The notes: generated by a model from the letters alone, not told the origin. Positions 9,985-19,156 are shown, counted from the first letter of the stretch. The stretch is 29,312 nucleotides of DNA from Haplomitrium mnioides (GCA_049999725.1 JBNGIS010017982.1:24350-53661), one strand, 5' to 3'. Numbers and translations are program-made.

Positions 9985-10610
9985 TTAGTCACTTGTCTCG
10001 ACTTCTTCGGATTCAACTTCAAAAGATTCATCAAGATTTACTTGATATGTCTTAGTGTTAATAATAATGATTGAATCTCTTTGAAACATTTCAAGATTGA
10101 GGGCTTTTTGTCTTTCATACTCAAATAGATTTGCCTTAATGTTGGCTAGAGTGGTTTTTCTCAATGGATGCTTTTGTGTAAAAAGAAAATCAAAAGACGA
10201 AATCATAATTTGTGTCACATCAAGTACATCAATATGTAACTTGGATTTGCATTTCTCTTTTGTTGGTACTATTTTTTCTTGGAATTATTGTCCATAAAAT
10301 GCATCCTCAGCCTTACAAGCAAACCATTGAACATATAATTGTTTTGGGTTTGGGGGATCCTCCTCATCAAATGACAAAGCTATGAGAACTTTGGCAACCC
10401 AAAACGGTATGCCTTTTGGATTCAGAGATGCAACAACACAAATAAACATTCTAGCTTTCATCTCATATAGATTGCCAAATTTATACCCATATTGAGTGTT
10501 GTGCAAAAGAGTCCCTTCTTGTGGCATAGGTGCTCCATCATAGATTGATCAATGTGTAGAAAGTATTTGTTGTACTGGAGTATCTTCTTCTGTCCGTTGA
10601 ACATCAAGCA
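9985..10610 (-). pseudogene. Degenerate ORF with an 'FWVAKVL ... VQWF' module, divergent to copy B
   Basis: One minus-strand frame runs from about 10527 to 9985 with a single in-frame stop (10285-10287). An upstream extension reaching about 10610 carries 'DVQRTEEDTPVQQILSTH' and one more stop. The core reads 'KGIPFWVAKVL', an acidic loop, then 'LYVQWF', followed by a conserved-looking 'LHIDVLDVTQIMISSFDFL' and 'RKTTLANIKANLFEY'. I do not recognise the family. The pattern of a hydrophobic-aromatic strand, a short acidic loop and another aromatic strand is like small chromatin-binding barrels (BAH, Tudor or chromo types), but that is only a resemblance. Its start lies roughly 280 bp from the start of copy B on the other strand, so both could be genes of one element sharing a central promoter. 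Confidence 0.45.
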
Positions 10611-10893
10611 AAGAACCTAGATGAACAATGCTTTATATACCAACTTCTTTTTTTGCACCATATGAACCTATGTGTCAAGAGCTCCGCGAATCATTTTTTG
10701 GTGGGAAAATGCATTTTTTGAAATTTAGGTATAAAATGAGCATGAGTGGAAAGTTTCTTTCTATTGTTGTAAGTTTACTTTCTAGTTTTTGTTTTCTTGT
10801 CATCCTTGTTTTTGCGCTTTCTTGTTATTTTGCCATTCTCAGCCGTTCGATTTTTGTGAACTTTTGTTCCTAAGATTTTTCACTTTTTGGAAA

Positions 10894-11253
10894 ATGGCAT
10901 CACAAGTCAATGTTTCCAAACCTGCTCAACCAAAGCCTTGCAGGTATTTGGATATCATCAATACTCTTGAGCGAGAAAAATTAGATTGGTATTGGCTGGT
11001 TAATTGTGGATCCTTGAAAGACCCTGGTCAACACCTTTACCTTTTTGTTGGGGAAGGTGAGAAATTTAACCTTGGCCTTGTTGTCCAAATAACGATGATA
11101 AGAGAGGGGCAGTGAGCCAACATCGGGCTGCTTGTGCAATCACATAATGCTATTACCCTATACAAGTCCTCTAGCAAACGATTTAGCTTTTCCGAGATGA
11201 ACGAGAGGGACATTTTTGCCAAGCATCTTAAGACGGATAAAGAAAACGGCAAG
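10894..11253 (+). pseudogene. Copy B exon 1: N-terminal domain of the element protein
   Basis: The frame opens at ATG 10894 ('MASQVNVSKPAQPKP') and runs 120 codons to a good donor site, AAG|GTAAGA, at 11253/11254. It contains one stop (TGA at 11113). Visible blocks are 'DWYWLVNCGSLKDPGQHLYL', 'GEGEKFNLGLVVQ', 'NIGLLVQSHN' and 'SSSKRFSFSEMNERDIFAKH'. I do not recognise a named domain; the hydrophobic periodicity suggests a folded globular domain. The start was chosen because an upstream in-frame start is lacking and the block begins with an acceptable plant context ('aaaATGGc'). The 5' flank 10630-10893 is T-rich and would hold the promoter or leader. Confidence 0.55.
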
Positions 11254-11659
11254 GTAAGATTTTAAGACAATTTTTTATTTGTCTTCTTTTTCGACTAACT
11301 CGAAACTCAATGCGCACATGGACTTGGGAGTCCATGCATGTAGGGACCTGGGAGTCTATGCATGCATGGACCTTGGAGTCCCTACACGCTTGGACTTATG
11401 ATTCCATGCACGTATGGACTTGTGAGTCCTTGTGCAGCTTGACTCACATTGTCAAGTCCCTACGCGATTGGACTCCCAAATCCATGCACGCATAGACTCC
11501 CACATCCAAGCATATAGAAACTTCTCAGTGTTTTTTTCTTAGACTAAACGTTAAGTACATGTCTACTTATTGTAAACATCTGGAGACTTTTTGTTTTACA
11601 TGTTTGATTGTGTTTTTGTTTTGTTTTCCAATTCATTCAATTTTTGGCGGACTTTGTAG
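11254..11659 (+). other. Intron 1 of copy B, filled with 24-bp repeats
   Basis: The donor is GTAAGA at 11254. The coding frame resumes at about 11650-11660 as 'DFVDGYLDTKHIK'. The AG at 11658-11659 is one candidate acceptor. Reading frame favours an acceptor just before 'gactttgta' near 11650, where an AG seems to have mutated. The middle of the intron is the repeat array at 11311-11516. Confidence 0.5.
11311..11516. repeat. 24-bp double-palindrome repeat array, intron 1
   Basis: There are about eight units of 24 bp. Each has a first palindrome of the form GGACTTGGGAGTCC (loosely GGACT...AGTCC), followed by ATGCACGCAT or ATGCGCGCAT. Units diverge by several bases each. Because 24 is a multiple of three, short frames stay open through it (11310-11495), but the reading is repetitive and I do not call it coding. 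Confidence 0.85.
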
Positions 11660-13083
11660 ATGGCTACCTTGACACAAAGCACATCAAATGAGATTTTATA
11701 AAGATGGCAATCAACATCAAACTGCTGAAGCCCAAGCATAGCATCCACATTCAAGAACTTGCGCCACAACCTTGGGCAACAACCATGTCAATTGCAGCAA
11801 CACCATGAACATCTGTTGCAAAGAAGAGAAAGGCAGTGGAGAAAGTCGAGGCTCCAAAAAAGAACAAGTATATTGTCACAAAGAAAAAGCGTGCTCCAGC
11901 TCCAATTATTGAGGCAGAGCCATCCCTTCCCAATTTCCAACAAGGTCCTCTTCCACGGCCCCTTTGTCTTCAACATCGAATAGCTCAGGGAAGGAAACTG
12001 AGCCGGAGCAAAATCAGGCTCCAACATTAAGAGCAGAAAGGCAATCGTATAAGGGGATGCAAACCTTTCAAGAGCATGAGCAAGTGGACCTTTAGGCAAT
12101 GTCTGAGGAAGACAAAAATAAAATAAGGGAGTCTGCAATCCAACGATGTAGAGTACGTGAAGAAAAATTTACAATTTGGCTAGAAAATTCAAATCTTCCA
12201 AAAACTAGAATGGATAGCTGGAGGCCATTCTAGATTAGAAGATTAAATGAAGACTTTGTTGAGCTTATGGCGCAGAGAATGCTCACAAACAAATATGCAC
12301 ATAGTTTATTTATTGTTTTTGTTGACCCAAAGTGTGAGTTGACAGATAAGTTAGAGTTTGATACAAGGAACCCTGAAAAGTATCGGTATGAGATTGCAGG
12401 AGGCAATCATAGTGCTACAACAAAGCGAAGAATTTGATGCTTTCACTCTACAACTACTATGTTTACGTGGGTTTAACTCCAACAAAGGCCCTTATTTTTG
12501 CAACATATGACAATCACGACCAGAGATACAAGTTGGAAATGACCTCAATTCAAAAAGTCGAATATTGGAATCAGAGGTTCATGGAGAGTACGATGGTGTC
12601 AACCTAGAAATTAAAAAGAGAATTAGTGTTGGAGACCTTGGAGATCAAGCCTCAGTCAACTTTTGAGAAGACATTCACTTCTCAAGACAATTGGTTCCAG
12701 CTTGTGTTTCGAAGTTGTGAGTTATGGATTTTACAACAAAGCATTTTTTCTATATGAGAGAAGAATAGAGTGAAGGGCCAGAATCGAAGGCCAACGGATC
12801 ACTGAGAATGGAGGACATGAAGTGGACACCTTGGAGGTCCCTTCAGGGTGTTCCTGATGAAGTTAAAATATCAGTTTTGAAACACGTGGAAGCTAGACAG
12901 CTTTCAAGTGAAGAAATGTCTCGCGAGATGGAGAGACATAAAGTTTTGGCAGTCATAGTGAAATTATTCTACTCCGAAGTTTACTACAACTCTTAGGAAG
13001 AAGCAAGAGATGAGTACCCTCTCCAAACCGAGGAGTCAAAGATGGTTGCATTTTACTCCTGCTTTAAAAAGCTTTTGGAAAGT
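11650..13083 (+). pseudogene. Copy B exon 2: basic linker and ParB/Srx-like domain (degenerate)
   Basis: Starting with 'DFVDGYLDTKHIK', the exon has a Lys-rich, possibly nuclear-localising stretch ('KKRKAVEKVEAPKKNKY' and 'VTKKKRAPAP', about 11823-11900) and a polar linker. It then carries the segment 12150-12620: 'LNEDFVELMAQRMLTNKYA', 'RYEIAGGNHSATTKRRI' (GGNH at 12399-12410) and, after a frame change, 'NYYVYVGLTPTKALIFATYD'. A hydrophobic strand, then Y-E-I-x-G-G-N-H and helix, then a V-x-V strand, is the layout of ParB N-terminal/Srx-fold domains, whose usual box is G-x-R/H-R. The rest (to 'GVPDEVKISVLKHVEARQLS' and a WEEA-like helix region) is shared with copy C. The donor at 13082 is GA rather than the GT of copy C. 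At least eight stops or frame changes are present. Confidence 0.5.
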
Positions 13084-13568
13084 TTGTTTTTCCAATGTAT
13101 ATTTATTTGAATAGAGTTGCATTTAATTTATTGTAGATTTTTTTTGTTATAGTAAATACGATTTTAAGTCTAGCCGCGCATGGACTACAAAGTCTGTGCA
13201 CTCAAGGAATCTCTAGTTTGCTGCACATGGACTATCAAGTTCATGCGCGCATGGACTCTTTAGTCCAGGCTCGCAAGAGACTCTCTAGTCTCTTTGCGCT
13301 TGGACTATCAAATCCATATGCGCATGGACATTGAAGTCTCGGCGCGTCTGAAATTTGAAGTCCATCCATGCATGGACTATGAAGTCCCTGCGCGATTGGA
13401 CATTAAAGTCCTCGCACATTTGGACATTGAAGTCCAAGAGCTTCTAGACTTCAATGTCCATGCACGCATGGACTTCAAAGTCAATCTTAGTTTGGACTCC
13501 ATGATCTTTGCTCAAATTTTCTTCCTCTCTAAAGTCTAAACTTTTTTTCTATTTTTGTTGTGTGTAGG
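13084..13568 (+). other. Intron 2 of copy B, filled with 24-bp repeats, donor lost
   Basis: Copy C reads CTTTTG|GTAAGT at the matching exon end, whereas copy B reads CTTTTG|GAAAGT, so its donor is broken. The acceptor is 'gtgtgtag' ending at 13568, followed by 'GAGGATAAAACTTTT'. The array lies at 13174-13503. Confidence 0.6.
13174..13503. repeat. 24-bp double-palindrome repeat array, intron 2
   Basis: About 13-14 units of 24 bp follow the pattern GGACTATGAAGTCC then ATGCGCGCAT, each diverged. Typical units begin at 13180, 13228, 13252, 13372 and 13396. The plus strand has an 81-codon open frame (13294-13539) with an obvious 8-residue period ('MDYEVPAR', 'LDIKVLAH', 'LDIEVQEL'). It starts inside the array, the intron flanks have stops, and I treat it as non-coding. 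Confidence 0.9.
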
Positions 13569-13860
13569 AGGATAAAACTTTTAACCGTCAACTTGCCAAA
13601 AAGTTGATAGCAGCTGCCAAAAGGCAAAAAAGATTAGGCGTTGAAGAAGACATAGCAGATCAAGACCATGCCCCAATACTTGCTTCCTACCCTCTCACTT
13701 TTCTGCTTCATTGCCAAAAAGCTAGAGAGTGGAAATCAAGGCAGCAAAATGATGTTGTTGCCCTTCCCACTGATGGAGTTTTAAGAGACAAAGACAATTT
13801 GGCATCATGGAGGATGCTCTTTTGGAGGTTTGTTGTGCCATTGATCATGACATCTGGCAA
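13569..13860 (+). pseudogene. Copy B exon 3: methyltransferase N-terminal part, motif IV region deleted
   Basis: The exon opens after the AG at 13568 and gives 'KTFNRQLAKKLIAAAKRQKR', 'DQDHAPILASYPLTFLLHC', 'KAREWKSRQQNDVVALP' and then, abruptly, 'NLASWRMLFWRFVVPLIMTS'. Copies A and C have about 230 bp more between the last two blocks, including the DPY motif and 'VIIHSSQQL', so copy B has an internal deletion that removes the putative catalytic motif. The reading frame is open throughout (13604-13903, running past the likely exon end). The 3' end should be near 13850-13857 by comparison with copy A, but no clean GT donor is visible. Confidence 0.5.
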
Positions 13861-13956
13861 CTTCTTTTTTGATTTTTTTGGTTTTTTACTTTATCTTGTT
13901 TAGTCTTCCTACACTTTGTTTCAAGTGTCTGATTTGTTTGTTTAACTTGCCACAAG

Positions 13957-14601
13957 GACAAAAGTAATATTCATCATTCTGATGGTCCAAGAATTTCTCA
14001 CGCTTACGAGTATTGGATTATAGGCTACTGGACAAAGGAGGAAAATAGAAGCATGAGGCTTTTCAATTTGCAACATCTTGATGCCATTGGTCATCCTTGA
14101 CAAATTATGCGTAGTGTGTTTAGTAACTTGCCCTATTCTATTGGCTAAACTAAAACATCTAAGAGATGATGCTTCTATGAATGTTTATCAAAAGCCCCAA
14201 GCTCTTTATAAAATTTTTATTGACCATTTATCAACAGAGCAAGATTGGATCTTAAATCTTTGCTCTGGGTCCGGCACATGTCTTGTCTGTGCTTTGAAGT
14301 TGATGCATAATTGCATCGTTGTGGAATATGATAGACGTCAGTCTATCTACATTCCTTAGAGAGTTTTGACGATGGCTTCTTTGCCATCCGACGTGACTGA
14401 ATTGCATATGGTGTATGCATACCACAAGGAACATGTTTCTCTTGGTACTGCAGGTGCTATTGATGATTTTGTAGCTATATCTGGGACTAGAAAGTCTTGG
14501 CAGGTTTCCCTAGTGGCTGCAAATGTTGAAGCTTCTCAGCCAACTGATTTAGACAAGACAATTCTTCTTGAAGAGGATAGAGCCGTAGCATCAGAGTGAT
14601 G
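13957..14601 (+). pseudogene. Copy B exon 4: beta-class (N4/N6-type) DNA methyltransferase C-terminal half
   Basis: After an acceptor (ccacAAG|GAC, 13956/13957) the exon reads 'DKSNIHHSDGPRISHAYEYW', 'GYWTKEENRSMRLFNLQHLD', then from 14078 an open frame with only one stop (TAG 14357-14359) to TGA near 14599. In it are a KP block ('YQKPQALYKIFIDHLS', KP at about 14190-14195) and, about 20 residues later, 'DWILNLCSGSGTCLVCALK' (SGSGT at 14264-14278) followed by 'NCIVVEYDRRQSIYI'. The KP motif upstream of a D/N-x-C-S-G-S-G-T loop and an acidic V-V-E strand end is the motif X/motif I order of beta-class N4-cytosine/N6-adenine DNA methyltransferases; the loop binds AdoMet. A unique tail of about 80 residues follows ('RVLTMASLPSDV', ending 'RAVASE'). 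With motif IV missing upstream, this copy cannot be an active enzyme. Confidence 0.62.
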
Positions 14602-14615
14602 TAATTTTTGTATAC

Positions 14616-14621
14616 AATAAA
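14616..14621 (+). terminator. Candidate polyadenylation signal of copy B
   Basis: AATAAA occurs about 15 bp after the stop of the last exon and is followed by a T/G-rich stretch ('gtgttttctttgc'). It fits a 3' end for the copy B transcript. Confidence 0.4.
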
Positions 14622-14830
14622 GTGTTTTCTTTGCAAAATTTAATTTGCTAAAGTTTCAATCTTGTTGCAATCCCAATTCAATTTGTTGTGCAAAATGGTT
14701 TTTGAACAAAACGTATTGGTTTTTATAAAAATTAGCAATAAATTCTATGATGGCATGGAAGTTCACTTTCTTTTTTCATTTCTAGTCCTTCTTAGATAGG
14801 CTTCTTTATTCCTTGCTTCCAATTATTCAA

Positions 14831-14985
14831 CAGTGCGTGCTCACTTCAGTTGTCCATACGTGCGTGGGCTTCAGTTGTTCAAGCTCAAATTAGCCATAGT
14901 TCTTCTTGCGCGCATAGATCTTTCAAACAATGTGTTTCTGTACTTAGGCCTCTGTTGTCCATGCGCGCATACGCTTCAACTATTT
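14831..14985. repeat. Satellite-related repeat downstream of copy B
   Basis: Several variants of 'cttcagttgtccatacgtg' and 'ttgtccatgcgcgcatacg' recur at roughly 24-bp or multiple-of-24 spacing. They share GTCC and ATGCGCGCAT with the intron repeat. A short frame (14833-15063) reads through and is not called. Confidence 0.6.
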
Positions 14986-15009
14986 CATCACAATTTTTCT
15001 TTAACAATC

Positions 15010-15600
15010 CTCTTGCGCCAACACTTTAAGGTTCTAGTTCAAAAAGTTTTTGATAAAATTTGAATGTTTTTATTAATTTTACAAATTTTTGCAATCATTG
15101 TTAGTTTTGAAAATATTTAACAACTGTCGTGTTTTGTTTTTATATATTTTGTTTGGCGATGCTCATGTTTTTGAAAGATGAAATTTTGAAAGTAGTTTTG
15201 TTAAAATACTCATAAAAAGATTTTTTTTAATACATTGTACACTCAAAGTGAGCCATTTTAATATATAAAATTACCTTTTGTTTTGGCAAAAGAATATTAC
15301 TAGGGCCAAATTCATGATTTTGTATGCTTAATCTTCAAATTGGTTTTTGCGAACGCCAAATTAAACAAGAACTCAGTAGCGGCTCCTGGTTCAAAGTATC
15401 GGTTGTTCAAATCTCACCATTGATGATGACCCAATTTCATTATCAATGGATGTCAACAATAGTCGTAACTATCGACTGAGTGACACGTGGTGATACATTG
15501 AATATCAATTGTTGGTCATTTAGAACATCGTACTAAATGACGTCCAATGACTGTGAATGACATGTGTTATTTTTTGAATTCAAATTTGCAATCCTTTAGA
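15010..15600. other. AT-rich spacer, no gene seen
   Basis: T-rich sequence with no supported ORF. From about 15360 the composition becomes more mixed and short phrases recur ('ggtcattta', 'gatgtca'). This may be the flank of a small non-autonomous element, but I cannot define its ends. Confidence 0.35.
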
Positions 15601-15615
15601 ACATGATCAAAATAA

Positions 15616-15699
15616 CTTGATGTATGATACAAAAGCAGTGGCAGACTCATACGTGGCATTCTAAGAACCAATGCATGTTTGCAACGTATCATATCAAGA
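15616..15699. repeat. Short inverted repeat (hairpin)
   Basis: 'cttgatgtatgatac' near 15616 is nearly the reverse complement of 'gtatcatatcaag' near 15687, with about 55 bp between the arms. No coding context. Confidence 0.45.
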
Positions 15700-15827
15700 A
15701 CCAATTAGAGAAGAGATGTGGGATAAAGATTGCTAAATGATGTGTTGACATATGTCATTTTGAAAACAAATTAATAACTCATATATGTCCCGTTGAAAAG
15801 TCATGCACCTCATTTTGAATATGCCAA

Positions 15828-16012
15828 AAATGACTAATTAGGGTGGGTAATTTTTGTGGTCAAATTGGTCTTTATTTAGGATGTTTTTATTAACAATAGT
15901 AATGACTAATGGTGGATGTCATATCGGGCACCATATCAACTTCCTACATGTGGTTTGACATGCTAGTCATTATGGAAATGGCCAAAATTACCAAGTAATT
16001 GTTAGTCATTTA
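15828..16012. repeat. Inverted-repeat arms, possible miniature transposon
   Basis: The left arm (about 15828-15865, 'aaatgactaattagggtgg' then 'gtaatttttgtgg') matches the reverse complement of the right arm (about 15972-16012, 'aaatgactaacaattac' then 'ttggtaattttggcc') at roughly three bases in four, with about 110 bp between. A folded structure or the remains of a MITE is plausible. I could not identify a target duplication. Confidence 0.4.
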
Positions 16013-16039
16013 GGGTTGTCAATTTTGCTATTACTTAAG

Positions 16040-17080
16040 AATATAGTGGGTTTTATTTTATAATTAAAAATAATAGATTTTGCATTTACAAAAAAAAAAA
16101 AAATCTTTATTTCAAAATATGATAATTCATAGTAGTTAAAAATTGTACAAATAGATTTTATTTTCTAAAATGTGATAAGATAGCCAAAAAATAGGAAATG
16201 AAATCTTCAAATATTTCTTCTTTGGAGGACGCACATCTGGCATTAATCTCAAAGCTAGGTTTGTGTATTTTGTTTGTCTAGAAACTCCTACTTGCATATC
16301 TCTTTCGATGATATACATGTAGGTCTCCAAAAACACCCCCCAACTATGCTAGCAACACAAGCAACAATATTTATAAAGAACACACACACACATATATATA
16401 CAACATGTCCCTCTTGCCAACAAGTTTTTTGCAGAACAAATCAAGGTCATTGTTTCTTGGTTAACACAAATCTACATTCTTCGTAAGCCCTAACTTAATA
16501 TGGCAATCAACAAACTCAAGAAAAAAAATTTGTTTTTGGTGCAAGAAATCCAAGAAGTTCAAGAAATGCAACCATGCTTGAGGCCTAGGAGCTCAAAGTC
16601 CTTGGTCAAAGTCTGTGATCAAAGTCCCTTTTTGCAACTCAAAAATATATGCAAGGAACTAGACATCTGAGCTTCATACTTCAAGACAAAAATGCTCCAA
16701 ACCTTGTTCAAATATTTAAAAGTTCAAGAAATACAACCATGCAAGGGGCATTTATCATCAACAATTTTCATACACGTAATTATAAAATTAATGACAAACA
16801 AGGATGATTGTGCACTTAACTTTGTTCGTAATACATTACATTTGTGTGTTTAAAAGATCAAAATAAATTAATGATGTTCATGCGAGTGTGGACTTCAACA
16901 AAAACATCATGTTTATTACCTTTCATTTGACTGAGATCCTACTCAATCAAACATAGATATTCATGCTAGCAAGGACTTCAACAAAGTTTAACAAAGAAAG
17001 GATTTTTTTTTATATTGCAAGAAGATACATCGTTCTACAACTTTCTCATCAATGTTATCCTTTTCAAGATAGATGTTATC
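16040..17080. other. Spacer with CA/TA microsatellite, no gene seen
   Basis: This contains a (CA)n(TA)n microsatellite at about 16379-16400, three 'aaagtcc/aaagtct' phrases near 16595-16635, and two satellite-like phrases near 16880 and 16962 ('ttcatgcgagtgtggactt' and 'ttcatgctagcaaggactt'). No supported ORF. Confidence 0.45.
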
Positions 17081-18240
17081 TTTTCTACTAAAGACTAAGA
17101 AGCTTCAACATCCTCAACCATTGATAAATCAAAGCGAGAGCTTCCAATCTTGGCTATCCCTATTGATTGTTATAACGCACCTTTTACACTAGGAAGAACA
17201 CACTCTTTACAGTGACATGCACAATTTGTGACTTGATTACATCAAATCACAAAGAAGCCATCGTCAAAACATAGTGTAAAATATAAACTTATTGTTGTCA
17301 ATCATACTTTACAACAATACAATTTTTCATTAACTTTAAGGCACATGCTATTCCCATGCTTAACCCAAAGAAAAGGTCTAAAATCTAGTCATGCTTTCAA
17401 AACAAATAGCCAGTAAATAAATTATAAAGAGCTTGGAGCTTATGGTAAATTTTCAAAGAAGCATAATCTCCTAGATGTTTGAGCTTTGCGGAAACCGCAT
17501 GAAAGCTAAACACATAATGCATGATCTAATGTGGTCAACTATAGGCTTTGTCCATTTGGAAATTGAAGGTTTTCATGGTTTTCTTCTTATCCTTTGTCTA
17601 GTAGCCATCAATAATTGTAAGTGTGTGCTATTATTACTTTTGTTTCTATTACAATACCATCAAATTAATTAGACATAAAGCAAGACAACTACATACAAAG
17701 AAGCATAACAAAAACATGAGAAATAAGCTACAACAATCACTCACCAGATTTTGTGATCAATCAGAGAGCCAAAATGTTGAGAAGAATTTAAATTACAAAT
17801 TTTCAAAAATCCAATGTTGTACTAGGCACAAAAGATGACACCATATCAAAAATGCCTTCATTTGAAAAAGCTCTCAATCATCATGCTTACATTTCTAAAG
17901 GTTGTATAACCATAAAGATTGTTGACAATTGCTAAGGTAAACTTATTAACCCTTTAAATTGACATGCATTAGACTCTCTTTAGATTTGGTAATATATCAC
18001 ATTGAGTCCTTCTACAAAAAATAGCAGATTTGCCTTTCATACATCTACAACTCTCTCCACAGTGGAGCCAATAGTTCCACTTTGTTGCTTGAATTTCCAC
18101 TTCTTGCATTTTGGCAGTGAAGAAAATAAAGATGGAGGATATGAGACCAAGGTTGGAGCTTGGTCTTGCTCCTTGGTTTCCTCCCTGGCAGCCTTAGTCT
18201 TTTTTCTACCTTTTGCAATAGTTGTTAACACCTTTGCTAG

Positions 18241-18707
18241 CTAACATTTCACTATTCTATCACCATGGTAAAACAAACACAATTGTAATATAAAAGAGAG
18301 TGAATAAAAAAAACACTTGACTTGGTATTTCATGCACGTGTGGACTTGGTTGTCCAAATACATATGGACTTGACAGCCTTTGCACATATCAACTTGCACA
18401 TAGACTTGGAAGTCCATGCACACATTGACTTTTCAATACTTGCACACAAGAACTCGGGAGTCGATGTGTGCATTGACTATGACCATTTCTACCAATCATT
18501 TTCTATCCTGAGATTTGCATGGGGTTTGGAATACATCAACTTGTATATAGGTTTACAAATTCATATGCATAAAGACTGGCAAGTCTTTGCATGTATGGAC
18601 TCGCAAGTCCTTGCACTTGGACACAAGTAGTCCAGAAGACCACATCAAAGAATCTACTCAACTCAAATCAAGCAATTAAATTATTTCAAATAAAACAAAC
18701 AACTTAC
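18241..18707 (-). other. Intron 2 of copy C
   Basis: The donor is GTAAGTT (complement of 18701-18707), immediately after the conserved 'FYSSFEKLL' exon end. The intron occupies the same place as copy B intron 2 and contains the same repeat. An AG (complement of 18241-18242) is available, but alignment with copy B suggests the original acceptor lay near 18265 and has changed. Confidence 0.6.
18315..18636. repeat. 24-bp double-palindrome repeat array in copy C
   Basis: On the plus strand there are about ten units of the pattern GGACTTGGAAGTCC then ATGCACACAT, with a less regular stretch at 18480-18540. They are more diverged than the copy B arrays. The 24-bp period keeps a 102-codon frame (18322-18630) open; I do not take it as coding because it lies antisense to the element inside its intron. 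Confidence 0.8.
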
Positions 18708-18799
18708 CAAAAGTTTTTCAAATGAAGAGTAGAATGGTGAAATCTTTGACTCCTCCATGTAGATGGGAAATTCCATCCAAGCCTTCTCTCACATCTTAT

Positions 18800-18833
18800 A
18801 AAGCATCTCTGGAAAAAAAAAAAAACTTCATAA
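18800..18833. repeat. Poly-A run inside copy C
   Basis: A run of about 14 A on the plus strand (T on the coding strand) sits within a segment aligned to copy B exon 2. It breaks the frame of copy C here. Confidence 0.5.
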
Positions 18834-19156
18834 TCACAACCAAAACACTATGTCTCTCAAGTTCTTAAGACATTTTGTCAATGGAGATCTCTCTTGCCTC
18901 CACCCTCTTCAAAACCAAATCTTGATTTTTTTCGCGAAGACCTTGAAAGGACCTCCAAATGTGTCCACTTCATATCCTCTATCTCCAACAAATCTTTGGC
19001 CTTTGGGTTCAAGACCTTCATGAGGCTATTCTCTCACATTTCAAAAATTGTCTATTATAGTGTCCACAACTCCATACAGTGAAAGGCAAACTGAAGCCAA
19101 TCATCTTGAGAAGTGACAATGTTCTCAAGAGTCAACTTTTGTTTGATTGCAAAATG

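Noticed and set aside
11311-11516. Possible CRISPR array
   Set aside because: Units are contiguous with no spacers, diverged from each other, and the context is eukaryotic with introns and LTR retrotransposons.
13294-13539. 81-codon frame with an 8-residue repeat
   Set aside because: It is the 24-bp intron array read in one frame; the period is a multiple of three, the flanking intron sequence has stops, and the same array in copy C is antisense to the element.
14243-14320. C5-cytosine methyltransferase (DNMT/chromomethylase) loop
   Set aside because: Motif I of that class is usually F-x-G-x-G near the N-terminus followed by a PC motif; here the loop is S-G-S-G-T, comes after a KP block and lies near the C-terminus, which fits the beta class better.
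16379-16400. CA/TA microsatellite as a regulatory element
   Set aside because: Simple-sequence repeat in a gene-free region with no associated feature.
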